In this document: positions 52,313 through 60,730 of the stretch, piece by piece
How positions within the stretch are numbered: the first letter of the stretch is position 1
Layout: each line of letters starts with the position of its first letter
Source: an uncultured Ruminococcus sp.
GTDB lineage: Bacteria; Bacillota; Clostridia; Oscillospirales; Acutalibacteraceae
Direction of reading: 5' to 3'
Length of the DNA: 64,000 nt
NCBI GenBank assembly: GCA_905233755.1
Contig: CAJODM010000001.1
Location: 62,001-126,000, forward strand
Program-made: the position numbers and the translations under genes
The notes under the pieces: generated by a model
Databases searched by the model: none
Seen by the model: the letters and a program-made list of their open reading frames with translations, nothing else
What the model was told of the DNA's origin: nothing

Positions 52313-53272
52313 ATGGATAAGGATAAAGATAGGGATAGGAAACGGATGCGGTTCGAGGTGCTGCTGGAGCGGTACTTCACGAACTTTCCGAAGATACTGT
52401 TGCTGAATCTGATATTTGCAGTGCCGTCTGCTGTAGCTGTCGGCGCGATCTACGGGCTTATGCGCCTGATAGGGGAGAATATCCTGCTCTATCTGCTGCC
52501 GATCGTGCTGTTATATCCGTTCTACTCCGGTATGGTGGCGTGCTGCCGCAACATCGCGCGCGGCGATGCGGTATCGCGGATATTGCCGTACTATCTTTCA
52601 GTGGTGAAGGAGCATTTCGGCGGCTTTCTGCTGCATGGTGTTGTCGCCTATGTCGCCGCTGTTCTCAGCTATTTTGCCATCTCGCTGTATATCCATATCC
52701 TCAGCGTGTCGTGGTTCTTCTATGTGCTGTTGTTTATCTGTATCATCATCGTGATGTTCGTGCTGTTCATGCTGTTCTATGTCCCGCTGATGACGGTCAC
52801 CTTTGAGCTGCGGCTGCGGTATATCTATAAGAACAGCTTTTTGATGTCGTTCGGTGAGTTGAAGAACAACCTGTTCGCGCTGTTTGGAATTGCTGTGGTC
52901 GCGGCGATCTGCTTTACCGTCACGATCGTGTTCCGTACACCGATATCGCTTGCTATCGCGGTTGGAGCGATGTGGGCGCTGCTCATACCGGCTACCTGTA
53001 CCTTTGTCACGGTGTTCTTCATCTATGACGGGATGTACAACATCATCGTCAACAAGGCACAGCGCAAGCAGAACCTCGAAGCCGCTATCAACAACGGCGG
53101 CAAGATGCCCGAGCCAAAGCCCGCCGACCCGCTCGAGGACTTCTCGGATATCGACGTGTCGACGCTGCGCGACACCGACGACTATATCTTCCATAACGGC
53201 AAGATGGTCAAGCAGAGCACCATCCTGCGGCTGATACGCGAGCAGCAGGAAAGGGAGGACAAGCATGAATAG
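52313..53272 (+). CDS. polytopic membrane protein (YesL/DUF624-like)
   Basis: 319 aa. A charged N-terminus ('DKDKDRDRKRMRFEVLLERY') is followed by six hydrophobic helices, one of them very long ('FFYVLLFICIIIVMFVLFML'). The cytoplasmic C-terminal tail of ~70 residues ends in Gln/Glu/Arg-rich helix. The overall plan 'NFPKILLLNLIFAVPSA' ... 'YYLSVVKEHFG' resembles YesL-type proteins (DUF624). Function unknown. ATG 52301 (no SD) or 52313 (GAGGGG upstream) are the possible starts. Overlaps the next gene by eight bases. Confidence 0.6.
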   Translation: MDKDKDRDRKRMRFEVLLERYFTNFPKILLLNLIFAVPSAVAVGAIYGLMRLIGENILLYLLPIVLLYPFYSGMVACCRNIARGDAVSRILPYYLSVVKEHFGGFLLHGVVAYVAAVLSYFAISLYIHILSVSWFFYVLLFICIIIVMFVLFMLFYVPLMTVTFELRLRYIYKNSFLMSFGELKNNLFALFGIAVVAAICFTVTIVFRTPISLAIAVGAMWALLIPATCTFVTVFFIYDGMYNIIVNKAQRKQNLEAAINNGGKMPEPKPADPLEDFSDIDVSTLRDTDDYIFHNGKMVKQSTILRLIREQQEREDKHE

Positions 53273-53855
53273 AAAGATCATCGTTATCGTCGCGCTGGCA
53301 GCGGTGCTCGCTGCGGGCGTCGGCGTCTACTCTGCCTCACACAGCGGTACTTCGCTTGATGGAGAGAAGGAGTACGACCTGACAGCCGCTGCCGATAACG
53401 CCGCGGATGACGCCGTAGAGGAGGATGCGATCGCCACTGTTATCGAGGGCGAGACATACGACAGCGATGTAGAGGAGAGCATCGTCAACGAGGCGCTCTC
53501 GACCATTGACGTCGAGGACACAGCGCCCGACTATGCCGATGAGATCGTCTCGACCACTTTCAGGGTAAAGCGCACCGTCGATCATACCACCGGCGAGGAG
53601 GTATCGCCCCGCGTGGTGCTCGGCACCGGCTATGCCCAGTGTTATATCAAATTTGATACCGACGGGAACTTTGAGCTGTTCATCGACGCCTCTTCCGGCA
53701 AGATCAAGCAGGGCACCTATGAGCTGTTCGACTCGATCATCTCGGTCACCTACGGCGACGGTATCGGCACCGAGTATGATATCATCTCGGACGACTTTGA
53801 GACCATCGCTTATATCATTGTCAACTACGGCGACTATGACGTCTACTTCGGTTAA
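53265..53855 (+). CDS. secreted or membrane-tethered protein of unknown function
   Basis: 196 aa. N-terminal signal/anchor 'IVIVALAAVLAAGVGVYSA', an acidic Ala/Asp/Glu linker (~30-90), then a beta-rich C-terminal domain ('YAQCYIKFDTDGNFELFIDA', 'GKIKQGTYELFDSIISVTYG', 'IAYIIVNYGDYDVYFG'). The 'FDTDGNFEL..KQGTYEL' pattern, a readout of small lipocalin-like barrels, is similar to the repeat units of the protein at 58146-59084. Last gene of the membrane-protein run, ending in a terminator. Confidence 0.55.
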   Translation: MNRKIIVIVALAAVLAAGVGVYSASHSGTSLDGEKEYDLTAAADNAADDAVEEDAIATVIEGETYDSDVEESIVNEALSTIDVEDTAPDYADEIVSTTFRVKRTVDHTTGEEVSPRVVLGTGYAQCYIKFDTDGNFELFIDASSGKIKQGTYELFDSIISVTYGDGIGTEYDIISDDFETIAYIIVNYGDYDVYFG

Positions 53856-53864
53856 ACTTATGCG

Positions 53865-53897
53865 TCACTATCGGCTTTCTGCTGATAGTGATTTTTT
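53865..53897 (+). terminator. intrinsic terminator
   Basis: An 11-bp stem (53865-53875 / 53881-53891, one G-U) with TTTCT loop, then TTTTTT. Confidence 0.87.
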
Positions 53898-53909
53898 CAG
53901 CCATATAAT

Positions 53910-53923
53910 CGAACATTTATTCT
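53910..53923 (+). promoter_or_regulatory. candidate LexA/DinR operator
   Basis: CGAACATTTATTCT matches the Gram-positive SOS box CGAACATATGTTCG at 11 of 14 positions and lies nine bases upstream of the -35 of the umuC-like gene. Confidence 0.5.
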
Positions 53924-53932
53924 ATCTTTCTC

Positions 53933-53961
53933 TTGAAAATCCGACTTTTCTGTGATATGAT
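53933..53961 (+). promoter_or_regulatory. sigma-A promoter of the umuC-like operon
   Basis: TTGAAA (53933-53938), 17-bp spacer, TATGAT (53956-53961), extended TGA. Confidence 0.8.
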
Positions 53962-53983
53962 AAGGACAGAAGGAGGCATAGCC

Positions 53984-55471
53984 ATGCAGCAACGAACCTA
54001 TATCGCTATTGATCTGAAATCCTTCTATGCCTCTGTCGAGTGTGTCCGGCGCGGGCTCGATCCGTTGAACACCAACCTTGTCGTCGCTGACCTCTCCCGC
54101 ACCGAGAAGACCATCTGTCTGGCGGTATCTCCTTCGCTGAAAAGCTACGGTATCTCCGGCAGGGCGCGGCTGTTCGAGGTGGTACAGCGCGTCAAAGAGG
54201 TCAACGCCGAGCGCGCGATGAAGGTGAAAGGACATCGGCTCACCGGCTCGTCCCATTTCGATAACTTTCTGCGCGAGAACCCCGATATGGCGGTCGACTA
54301 CATCGTAGCATCACCGCGGATGTCGCTGTATATGCAGACCAGCGCCGAGGTCTATGCCATCTATCTGCGCTATATCGCGCCCGAGGATATCCATGTCTAC
54401 AGCGTGGACGAGGTGTTCATCGACGCGACCAACTACCTGCGCACCTACAACACCACCGCCGAGGGGCTGGCGCGCAGGATGATATCCGATATCCTCGCCG
54501 AGGTTGGTATCACCGCCACCGCCGGTATCGGGACGAACATGTACCTGTGCAAGGTCGCCATGGACATCGTCGCAAAGCACATCGTCGCCGACAAGGACGG
54601 GGTGCGGATCGCATCGCTCGATGAACCCAGCTACCGGCGGCTGCTGTGGGATCACCGCCCTATCACCGACTTCTGGCGGGTAGGGAGGGGCTATGCCGAG
54701 AAGCTCAGGCGAAACGGGATGTTCACCATGGGCGACGTCGCCCGCTGCTCGGTCTATCACGAGGATCTGCTGTATGCGCTCTTCGGCGTGAACGCTGAGC
54801 TGCTGATCGACCACGCGTGGGGATGGGAGCCCTGCACCATCGCCGATGTGCGCGCCTATCGTCCGGCGTCCACCTCGCTGAGCGTCGGCCAGGTGCTCTC
54901 GAGCCCCTATTCGTTCGACAAGGCGCGGCTGGTGGTGCAGGAGATGACCGATGGGCTTGTGCTCGATCTGGTCGAGAAGGGATATGCCACCGATCAGATG
55001 GTGCTGACGGTGGGATATGATATCGCGAACATCAGCTCCGGCAGATATACCGGCGAGGTCACCACCGACCCGTACGGCAGACAAATCCCCAAGCACGCCC
55101 ACGGCACCGAGAACATCGGCCGCTATACCTCGTCCACGCGCATCATCAGCGACGCTGTGATGCGGCTGTTCGACCGGATCGTGGACAGAGGGCTGTTGGT
55201 GCGGCGGATGTATGTTGTGGCAGCGCGGCTGGTGGACGAGAGTACCGTTGCCGCCTATCCCGAGCAGCTTGATCTGTTCCACGACTACCACGAGATCATC
55301 CGTCAGCGGGAGGAGGAGCAGCGCGCGCTCGCGCGTGAGAAATCCCTGCAGAAGACGATGATCTCCCTCAAGCACAGGTTCGGCAAGAACGCTGTGCTCA
55401 AGGGCATGAACCTGAAGGAGGGCGCAACCGCGATAGAGCGCAACCGCCAGATAGGAGGGCACAAGGCATGA
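53984..55471 (+). CDS. Y-family DNA polymerase, UmuC/ImuB-like
   Basis: 495 aa translesion polymerase. 'YIAIDLKSFYASVECVRRGL' has the first catalytic Asp and steric-gate region; 'HVYSVDEVFIDATNYL' contains the Asp-Glu pair. A helix-hairpin-helix ('FWRVGRGYAEKLRRNGMFTM') and little-finger domain follow. The C-terminal ~80 residues (Arg/Glu/Gln-rich) lie beyond the little finger and could bind the beta clamp. Start ATG 53984 with AGGAGG. It is followed, with a four-base overlap, by a YolD-like gene, the pair known from SOS plasmid/phage loci (UvrX/YqjW-YqjX). Confidence 0.92.
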   Translation: MQQRTYIAIDLKSFYASVECVRRGLDPLNTNLVVADLSRTEKTICLAVSPSLKSYGISGRARLFEVVQRVKEVNAERAMKVKGHRLTGSSHFDNFLRENPDMAVDYIVASPRMSLYMQTSAEVYAIYLRYIAPEDIHVYSVDEVFIDATNYLRTYNTTAEGLARRMISDILAEVGITATAGIGTNMYLCKVAMDIVAKHIVADKDGVRIASLDEPSYRRLLWDHRPITDFWRVGRGYAEKLRRNGMFTMGDVARCSVYHEDLLYALFGVNAELLIDHAWGWEPCTIADVRAYRPASTSLSVGQVLSSPYSFDKARLVVQEMTDGLVLDLVEKGYATDQMVLTVGYDIANISSGRYTGEVTTDPYGRQIPKHAHGTENIGRYTSSTRIISDAVMRLFDRIVDRGLLVRRMYVVAARLVDESTVAAYPEQLDLFHDYHEIIRQREEEQRALAREKSLQKTMISLKHRFGKNAVLKGMNLKEGATAIERNRQIGGHKA

Positions 55472-55872
55472 GCGATCGCTATGACGATATCATCTCGCTG
55501 CCGCATCACCGCTCACGGACCCGTCGTCCGATGTCCGCCGAGATGCGGGCGGCCCAGTTCGCGCCGTTTGCCGCGCTGACAGGATATGACGCAATCGTTC
55601 TCGAGACCGCCCGCCTCACTGACAGCCGTCCGGTGCTCGACGACGAGACCGCCGCCCGGCTGTCCGATACGATCAACCGGCTGTCCGAGCATATCGAAAC
55701 GCATCCGTATGTAACGCTCGTCTGCTTTGTCCCCGATGAGCGCAAAGAGGGTGGTATGCTTGTGCCGTTGAGCGGCGAGCTCAGACGGATCGACCTGATC
55801 GGTCGACAGCTCACCTTTACCGACGGGACACGGGTGGATATCGACGATATTTGCTCGATCTCTGAAAGATAG
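55468..55872 (+). CDS. YolD-like protein
   Basis: 134 aa. 'YDDIISLPHHRSRTRRPMS' then 'RAAQFAPFAALTGYDAIVLE' is the standard start of the YolD-like family; the rest folds as an SH3-like barrel ('VPLSGELRRIDLIGRQLTFTD'). In Firmicutes YolD proteins are encoded next to UmuC-like polymerases and are thought to play the UmuD-like partner role. It overlaps umuC by four bases and ends near a shared terminator. Confidence 0.88.
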   Translation: MSDRYDDIISLPHHRSRTRRPMSAEMRAAQFAPFAALTGYDAIVLETARLTDSRPVLDDETAARLSDTINRLSEHIETHPYVTLVCFVPDERKEGGMLVPLSGELRRIDLIGRQLTFTDGTRVDIDDICSISER

Positions 55873-55881
55873 GATAAAAGA

Positions 55882-55914
55882 AACGGAGGGCGTATGCTCT
55901 CCGTTCTGCTTTTC
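55882..55914. terminator. terminator between YolD and the 77-aa gene
   Basis: A 10-bp stem (55882-55891 / 55896-55905) with GTAT loop; T-rich on + and on - ('TTTCTTTT'), serving convergent genes. Confidence 0.7.
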
Positions 55915-55933
55915 TATCGTCCGTATTCTGTTC

Positions 55934-56167
55934 TTATGCGCCCTGTTCGGCGATGAACCACCGGTTCTCCTCGAGGAAGATGTACTTCACCTTCGAGCGG
56001 ATCCGGCAGGTATAGCGGATCCCCGATCCCGCGCCCTCAGCCGCTGCAAATCGTACATCCGTCACCTTGTCAATGGGGAACCGCCGTCCGTCCCGCCAGT
56101 TCACACACAACGGGAGGATGTTCCCATCCGCATCGAACCGCGCGGTCACCGATACATACTGCTTCAT
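55934..56167 (-). CDS. small conserved protein next to UmuC/YolD
   Basis: 77 aa, all-beta by pattern: 'YVSVTARFDADGNILPLCV', 'WRDGRRFPIDKVTDVR', 'GSGIRYTCRIRSKVKYIFLE', ending 'NRWFIAEQ'. Similar small proteins sit beside UmuC-type polymerases in Clostridia but carry no functional name that I know. The promoter is a consensus sigma-A site with a LexA-like box between -35 and -10, so it should be strongly SOS-induced. The conserved Trp/Arg/Asp and single domain suggest a DNA- or protein-binding barrel. Confidence 0.78.
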   Translation of the reverse strand: MKQYVSVTARFDADGNILPLCVNWRDGRRFPIDKVTDVRFAAAEGAGSGIRYTCRIRSKVKYIFLEENRWFIAEQGA

Positions 56168-56199
56168 TCGTCATCCGTCCTTTCATTCATTTCAAATAT

Positions 56200-56228
56200 A
56201 TTATAGAACACATGTTCGAATTTGTCAA
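56200..56228 (-). promoter_or_regulatory. consensus promoter with LexA box in its spacer
   Basis: Minus strand TTGACA (56228-56223), 17-bp spacer, TATAAT (56205-56200). The box CGAACATGTGTTCT (56218-56205) matches CGAACATATGTTCG at 12 of 14 positions and occupies the spacer to the first base of the -10, so a bound repressor would block RNA polymerase. Confidence 0.82.
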
Positions 56229-56263
56229 CAAAAAATTACAGCGAAGCGTTACCCCCGCTGTAA
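56229..56263 (-). terminator. terminator of the phosphoglucomutase gene
   Basis: Minus strand TTACAGCG (56263-56256) / CGCTGTAA (56243-56236) followed by TTTTTT (56235-56230). It abuts the -35 box of the next promoter. Confidence 0.82.
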
Positions 56264-56280
56264 ATTAACAATCAATATGG

Positions 56281-57993
56281 TTACTGCATATATCGGTTCA
56301 TATCCTCGGCGATGCGATCGACGACTGCCTTGGCACCCGCGGTATCCTCGCCGATACCGGTGACATAGAGCTTGATCTTCGGCTCGGTGCCGGAGGGACG
56401 AACGATACACATATGGCCGCCCTCCATGGTATAGGAGAGGACGTTGGACGTCGGCAGGTCGATCACGGTCTCATCGCCGGTGACAAGGTCCCGCGCGATA
56501 TGCTGCTGATAGTCGGCGATCGCCGTTATCGTGAACCCTGCGATCGACGAAGGGGGATTCTCGCGCAGGGAGGTCATCATCTGGCCCATCTTCTCAAGCC
56601 CCGACTCGCCTGTGAAGTAGTAGTCCAAGGTCGTGTTCAGATAGTAGCCGTACCTCTCATACAGCGCATCGAGCACCTCGACCATCGACAGCCCCTGCTG
56701 CTTATAGTATGCCGCCATCTCACAGATGAGCATCGAAGCGACCACCGCGTCCTTATCGCGCACATAGGTGCCCGACAGATAGCCGCAGCTCTCCTCGAAC
56801 CCGAAGATATAGCGATCCTCTTCACCTTTGCGCTCCAGCCCGAGGATTACCTCGCCGATATACTTGAAGCCGGTGAGCACGTCGACAAGTTCACATCCGT
56901 AGCGCTCACAGATCGCACTCACGAGCTTGGTGGTGACGATCGTCTTGACAACGATCGGATGATCGGGAAGATTGCCGACAGCTCTTCTGCGCTCGAGAAT
57001 ATACTCGGTCAACAGCGCGCCGGTCTCGTTTCCGGTGAATATCCGAAAGCTCCCGTCGGGTTTCTCGGCAGCAATGCTGACGCGGTCCGAGTCGGGATCG
57101 GTCGCAAGCAGCAGGTCGGGATGCACCTCTTTGCAGAGCTTCAGACCCAGCTCCAGCGCCTCGGGCAGCTCGGGATTCGGAAACGGACAGGTCGTAAAGT
57201 TCCCATCGGGCAGCTCCTGCTCCGTAACGATGTGGATATCGCTTACGCCGATGTCGTTCATCACGCGGCGGACGAGCTTATTGCCCGCGCCGTTGAGCGG
57301 CGTATAGACGACGGATAGGGGAGTAGACCCGCAGATACCGGGGGACACCTGCTGCCGCTCGACCTCGACCATATAGTCGTCATAAACGCTGTCGGCGATG
57401 ACCTCGATGGAATGATCATGAAGTGCTGTATCAAAATCAGCGAGCTTGACGTCGTCGAACATATCGATATGCTGTATCTCATCATATACCATGCCGGCGG
57501 CGACGTCGGTCATCTGGCATCCGTCCTCGCCGTACACTTTATAACCGTTATACGCGGCAGGGTTGTGGCTGGCGGTGACCATGATGCCCGCTTGACATCC
57601 CAGATGGCGCACCAGATAGCTCAGCACCGGCGTCGGTTGCAGCTCTGAGGTAATATATACCTTCAGCCCGTTCGCCGCCAGTACCCGCGCCGCCTCATGC
57701 ATAAAGAGAGAGGCGTTGATCCGAGAATCATGCGAGATCGCGACCGCGCCCTTGCCGTACTTCTTCAGGATATAGTTTGAGAGCCCCTGGGTCGCCTGGC
57801 GCACCACATAGATGTTCATCCGGTTGGTGCCCGCGCCGAGGGTACCGCGCAGCCCGGCTGTACCGAACTTCAGCGCGGTATAGAAGCGATCGCGTATCGC
57901 GTCGTCGTCGCCCTTGATCGCGCACAGCTCGTCTGACAGATCGCTGTCCTGAACCTTTTCGAGCCATTTTTTGTAAATAACATTGTAATCCAT
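56281..57993 (-). CDS. pgcA: phospho-sugar mutase (phosphoglucomutase/phosphomannomutase)
   Basis: 570 aa alpha-D-phosphohexomutase, long (PgcA/PGM2) type. 'LKFGTAGLRGTLGAGTNRMN' N-terminus, phosphoserine loop 'IMVTASHNPAAYNGYKVYG', metal loop 'LLATDPDSDRVSIA', sugar loop 'FGFEESCGYLSGT' and phosphate-binding 'VRPSGTEPKIKLYV'. Converts glucose-6-P and glucose-1-P, feeding glycogen and wall polymer precursors. I chose ATG 57993 ('MDYNVIYKKW') over 58005, since GGTGATG precedes it. Confidence 0.95.
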   Translation of the reverse strand: MDYNVIYKKWLEKVQDSDLSDELCAIKGDDDAIRDRFYTALKFGTAGLRGTLGAGTNRMNIYVVRQATQGLSNYILKKYGKGAVAISHDSRINASLFMHEAARVLAANGLKVYITSELQPTPVLSYLVRHLGCQAGIMVTASHNPAAYNGYKVYGEDGCQMTDVAAGMVYDEIQHIDMFDDVKLADFDTALHDHSIEVIADSVYDDYMVEVERQQVSPGICGSTPLSVVYTPLNGAGNKLVRRVMNDIGVSDIHIVTEQELPDGNFTTCPFPNPELPEALELGLKLCKEVHPDLLLATDPDSDRVSIAAEKPDGSFRIFTGNETGALLTEYILERRRAVGNLPDHPIVVKTIVTTKLVSAICERYGCELVDVLTGFKYIGEVILGLERKGEEDRYIFGFEESCGYLSGTYVRDKDAVVASMLICEMAAYYKQQGLSMVEVLDALYERYGYYLNTTLDYYFTGESGLEKMGQMMTSLRENPPSSIAGFTITAIADYQQHIARDLVTGDETVIDLPTSNVLSYTMEGGHMCIVRPSGTEPKIKLYVTGIGEDTAGAKAVVDRIAEDMNRYMQ

Positions 57994-58025
57994 AACATCA
58001 CCCATATCACAAAGTCATTATCCTA

Positions 58026-58054
58026 GTTATATCACAAAACACCGCATTTTACAA
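58026..58054 (-). promoter_or_regulatory. promoter of pgcA
   Basis: Minus strand TTGTAA (58054-58049), 17-bp spacer, TATAAC (58031-58026), extended TGA. Confidence 0.65.
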
Positions 58055-58085
58055 TATAGATGCCAAAAAATCTTATGCAAAAATG

Positions 58086-58114
58086 TTGATTTATTCGGCA
58101 TGATGGTGTATGAT
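58086..58114 (+). promoter_or_regulatory. promoter of the 58146 gene
   Basis: TTGATT (58086-58091), 17-bp spacer, TATGAT (58109-58114). Confidence 0.7.
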
Positions 58115-58145
58115 AGTACACGGAATTTTATTTGGAGGTAATGAA

Positions 58146-59084
58146 ATGTCTGTGACAGAAGAATTTGACAATACCCTGAACACCACCGGTCTTCCTGATA
58201 GCGAGGCAGTTGTTGAGAAGCCAGCCGAAGCACCCGCTGAGGAAGAAGCTGTAGTGACGACCGAAGAGCCCATAACAGCGGCAACAGATGCCGCCGACGA
58301 CATCACTGCAGAACCCGAGGACACGACCGATACCCCCGACGAGGAGGTCGATCCGGACACCGCGGCCGAGTCCGCCGATATGCCACAGCAGAAGAAAAAG
58401 CCGCTGTTCCAGGTTCCGGTCATCATTGCCGCGTGTATCGTCATCGGCGCGCTGCTGGGGTACTTCATCTACACCGGGTTCTTCCTCCATCAGCCGGAGG
58501 GGCTGTGGAAGCTCGAGGCCGACGGCTACACCGAGTTCTACTCGTTTGCTGAGGACGGCAGCTGTATGCTGACAACCGGCACAGTCGATATGGCGGGCAG
58601 CTTTACCAAGTCCTCTGTGGACGGTGTGAATACGATCTCTGTCAACCAGTACTACGGTCATCTGGCGGGTGAATTCACCTATACCGTCACCGGTTCGCGC
58701 CTGCTGGGCAACCAGATCCTGCACGTCAGCGCAGACGAGCTTAGCTATGACCTTGTCCAGATTCGCAAGGTGGACGAGTACCTCACCCCCGATCCCGACT
58801 TCGTCGAGAACAAGGAGCTGACCGGCGAGTGGGAGTACTTCTTCGAGGACTACGGGCTGTCGTATATCTTCGTGTTCAACGCTGACGGCACCATGCAGAT
58901 CAATCAGTACGATACCTACTACTACAACGGTATCTACACCTATGATGACGAGAACGTCCACTTCACCTACTACACCAACGAGAACCAGGAGACCGATTTG
59001 CCGTATTCTATCGACGGCGATGTGCTGACCTTCATGGGGCTCGAGTGCCACCGTGTCGGCACCTCTACCGCTGACGAAACATAA
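58146..59084 (+). CDS. membrane-anchored protein with tandem beta domains
   Basis: 312 aa. An acidic, probably disordered cytoplasmic N-terminus (~1-80, Glu/Asp/Thr/Ala-rich) is followed by basic 'QQKKKK', one membrane helix ('VIIAACIVIGALLGYFIYTG', ~92-112) and an outside portion with two similar lipocalin-like units: 'GLWKLEADGYTEFYSFAEDG' and 'GEWEYFFEDYGLSYIFVFNADG', each followed by a 'NGIYTY..'-type strand. The N-in orientation is inferred from the positive cluster before the helix. Function unknown; comparable small beta domains occur in other Ruminococcaceae surface proteins. Monocistronic with its own promoter; SD GGAGG. Confidence 0.65.
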   Translation: MSVTEEFDNTLNTTGLPDSEAVVEKPAEAPAEEEAVVTTEEPITAATDAADDITAEPEDTTDTPDEEVDPDTAAESADMPQQKKKPLFQVPVIIAACIVIGALLGYFIYTGFFLHQPEGLWKLEADGYTEFYSFAEDGSCMLTTGTVDMAGSFTKSSVDGVNTISVNQYYGHLAGEFTYTVTGSRLLGNQILHVSADELSYDLVQIRKVDEYLTPDPDFVENKELTGEWEYFFEDYGLSYIFVFNADGTMQINQYDTYYYNGIYTYDDENVHFTYYTNENQETDLPYSIDGDVLTFMGLECHRVGTSTADET

Positions 59085-59107
59085 GATAATATATGATATG
59101 ATAAAGA

Positions 59108-59140
59108 AAAGCGACGCTGTATCCGTACAACGTCGCTTGT
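59108..59140 (-). terminator. terminator of the dockerin protein gene
   Basis: AAGCGACG / CGTCGCTT stem (59109-59116 with 59131-59138). On the minus strand it is followed by TTTTCTTTAT. It may also serve the + strand gene. Confidence 0.72.
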
Positions 59141-59142
59141 TC

Positions 59143-60486
59143 TTATCTTCCGTTCTTCAGATCGAGCATCAGCACGAGATCGAGCGTGTCGATGCGCCCG
59201 TCGGCGTTGATATCCGCCGAGGTGAGGTACACCCCGTCGAACACGACTGTCGATAGCAAGAAGTCCATCAGCTGATAGATATCCCTGGTGTTCACGTTTC
59301 CTTCTCCGGTGAGATCGCCGACGACGGACAGCTCGAAGGTGTAGGTGTCGCTGCCGGCAAACTCGGCGCGCATCGCGGTACCGACCTTTCCGGAGCGATA
59401 GACGCCGCCGTTCTTCAGGAGTGTCAGGGTATATCCGTCATAGGATATCGCCTGACGAAACGTCGTAACGTTCGTGCCGGCAGGGATCCCGGTGATATGA
59501 TATCGTTCGGTATCTATTCCATATACTACGCTGCTGATCCCGCTGCGGGTTATGTCATTTGAGCCGGTTGACTGACGGATGGCATCCGCTGTGTTGATGA
59601 CAGAGAAGTCGCCGATACTGACCCGCATCACCCTGCCGTCCTCTGTCAGCGCATAGAGCGTATCACCGAGGACGCGCACATCGCCGCACTCAGCCGGCAG
59701 CTCGCATACCATCACAGCGCTGCCCGTTGATACGACACAGGCATAGAGCGTATGGCCGCACGCCGCTATCGCATAACCGTTCAGCATACAGGCGGCGGTA
59801 CAGTCAAGATTCGGCTGTGAGAGGAACGCCGTGCTATATCCCTGCACGGACGCGAGCCGACCCATCTCGTCACAAAATATCTTATCCCCGACAAAGGTGA
59901 CAGGAGACGCCATCGACACCCCCGACAGCGTGAAGAAACCGCCCGACAACAGATACAGCGTGTTCTGGCATACCGCATAGATACATCCGTCGAAGTCAGC
60001 CGTCAGCGACGCTATCGATGACGAGAACCGGTAGGTAAAGTCGAGCGTTCCGTTGTCGGTATAGCGCAGCACGTTGCTCCCGCTGATAAGATAGAAGCTC
60101 CCGTCATACCCGAACCCGTCGATGCGCCGAAGCTGCATATCCCTGACAACAAAGCTGTCGAGGATATCGTCATATATCGCATAGGTATAGACGATCAGCT
60201 GATTGTTGATGCTGTCGTTGCATACCATCACCGCTGTATCGCCGAAGATACCCATATCCGCGATGCCGTAGCCGACGTTGACCGTACGGGATAGGGAAGA
60301 GGTCACCGATGTCAGAGAAGCGGTATCGCCGTCATAGCGATACAGCAGCACGTCATCACCGTTACAGGTCATACGAGTACCCTGCGCGGGCAATCCATAG
60401 TCGGTAACGGTATAAGATGCCGCGGTGATCCCGACGATATTCACGATCAGGCATACCATCAGCAGAATACACAGCATCCTTCTCAT
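59143..60486 (-). CDS. secreted dockerin protein with propeller-like repeats
   Basis: 447 aa. Signal peptide 1-23 ('VCLIVNIVGITAASY'). Residues ~30-310 contain repeated beta segments ('GYGIADMGIFGDTAVMVC', 'GDVRVLGDTLYALTEDGRVM') like a WD/PQQ-type propeller. A linker domain ('YHITGIPAGTNVTTFRQ', 'VYRSGKVGTAMRAEF') often found before dockerins follows. The C-terminal dockerin has two Ca loops, 'GDLTGEGNVNTRDIYQL' and 'ADINADGRIDTLDLVLM'. No catalytic residues recognised. It could be a structural or binding component on a cohesin scaffold. Minus strand, single gene. Confidence 0.8.
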   Translation of the reverse strand: MRRMLCILLMVCLIVNIVGITAASYTVTDYGLPAQGTRMTCNGDDVLLYRYDGDTASLTSVTSSLSRTVNVGYGIADMGIFGDTAVMVCNDSINNQLIVYTYAIYDDILDSFVVRDMQLRRIDGFGYDGSFYLISGSNVLRYTDNGTLDFTYRFSSSIASLTADFDGCIYAVCQNTLYLLSGGFFTLSGVSMASPVTFVGDKIFCDEMGRLASVQGYSTAFLSQPNLDCTAACMLNGYAIAACGHTLYACVVSTGSAVMVCELPAECGDVRVLGDTLYALTEDGRVMRVSIGDFSVINTADAIRQSTGSNDITRSGISSVVYGIDTERYHITGIPAGTNVTTFRQAISYDGYTLTLLKNGGVYRSGKVGTAMRAEFAGSDTYTFELSVVGDLTGEGNVNTRDIYQLMDFLLSTVVFDGVYLTSADINADGRIDTLDLVLMLDLKNGR

Positions 60487-60602
60487 CCCGTCACCTCCTT
60501 TTTCTCTATTCTACATGACAGGAGGGTATCACGCAGAGAAATGTGTAAATATTTCACATGAACAGCTGATATTTTATCAGAATAGTTCGCGAAAAATTCA
60601 AC

Positions 60603-60631
60603 TTGATTTATCTCGCGTTATGATGTATAAT
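60603..60631 (+). promoter_or_regulatory. tRNA-Leu promoter
   Basis: TTGATT (60603-60608), 17-bp spacer, TATAAT (60626-60631), 12 bases before the tRNA 5' end. Confidence 0.82.
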
Positions 60632-60643
60632 AGACGAGCAATA

Positions 60644-60730
60644 GCCGGAATGGTGGAATTGGCAGACGCGCTGGACTCAAAATCCTGTGGTAGCGATACC
60701 GTGCGGGTTCGACCCCCGCTTCCGGCACCA
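60644..60730 (+). tRNA. tRNA-Leu (anticodon CAA)
   Basis: 87 bases including encoded CCA. Acceptor GCCGGAA (60644-60650) / TTCCGGC (60720-60726), long variable arm GGTA/TACC, T arm GCGGG/CCCGC with TTCGACC loop. Anticodon CAA at 60678-60680. The anticodon stem has a U-U mismatch at the second pair (28-42), which is unusual. It starts 12 bases after a consensus -10. Confidence 0.95.
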
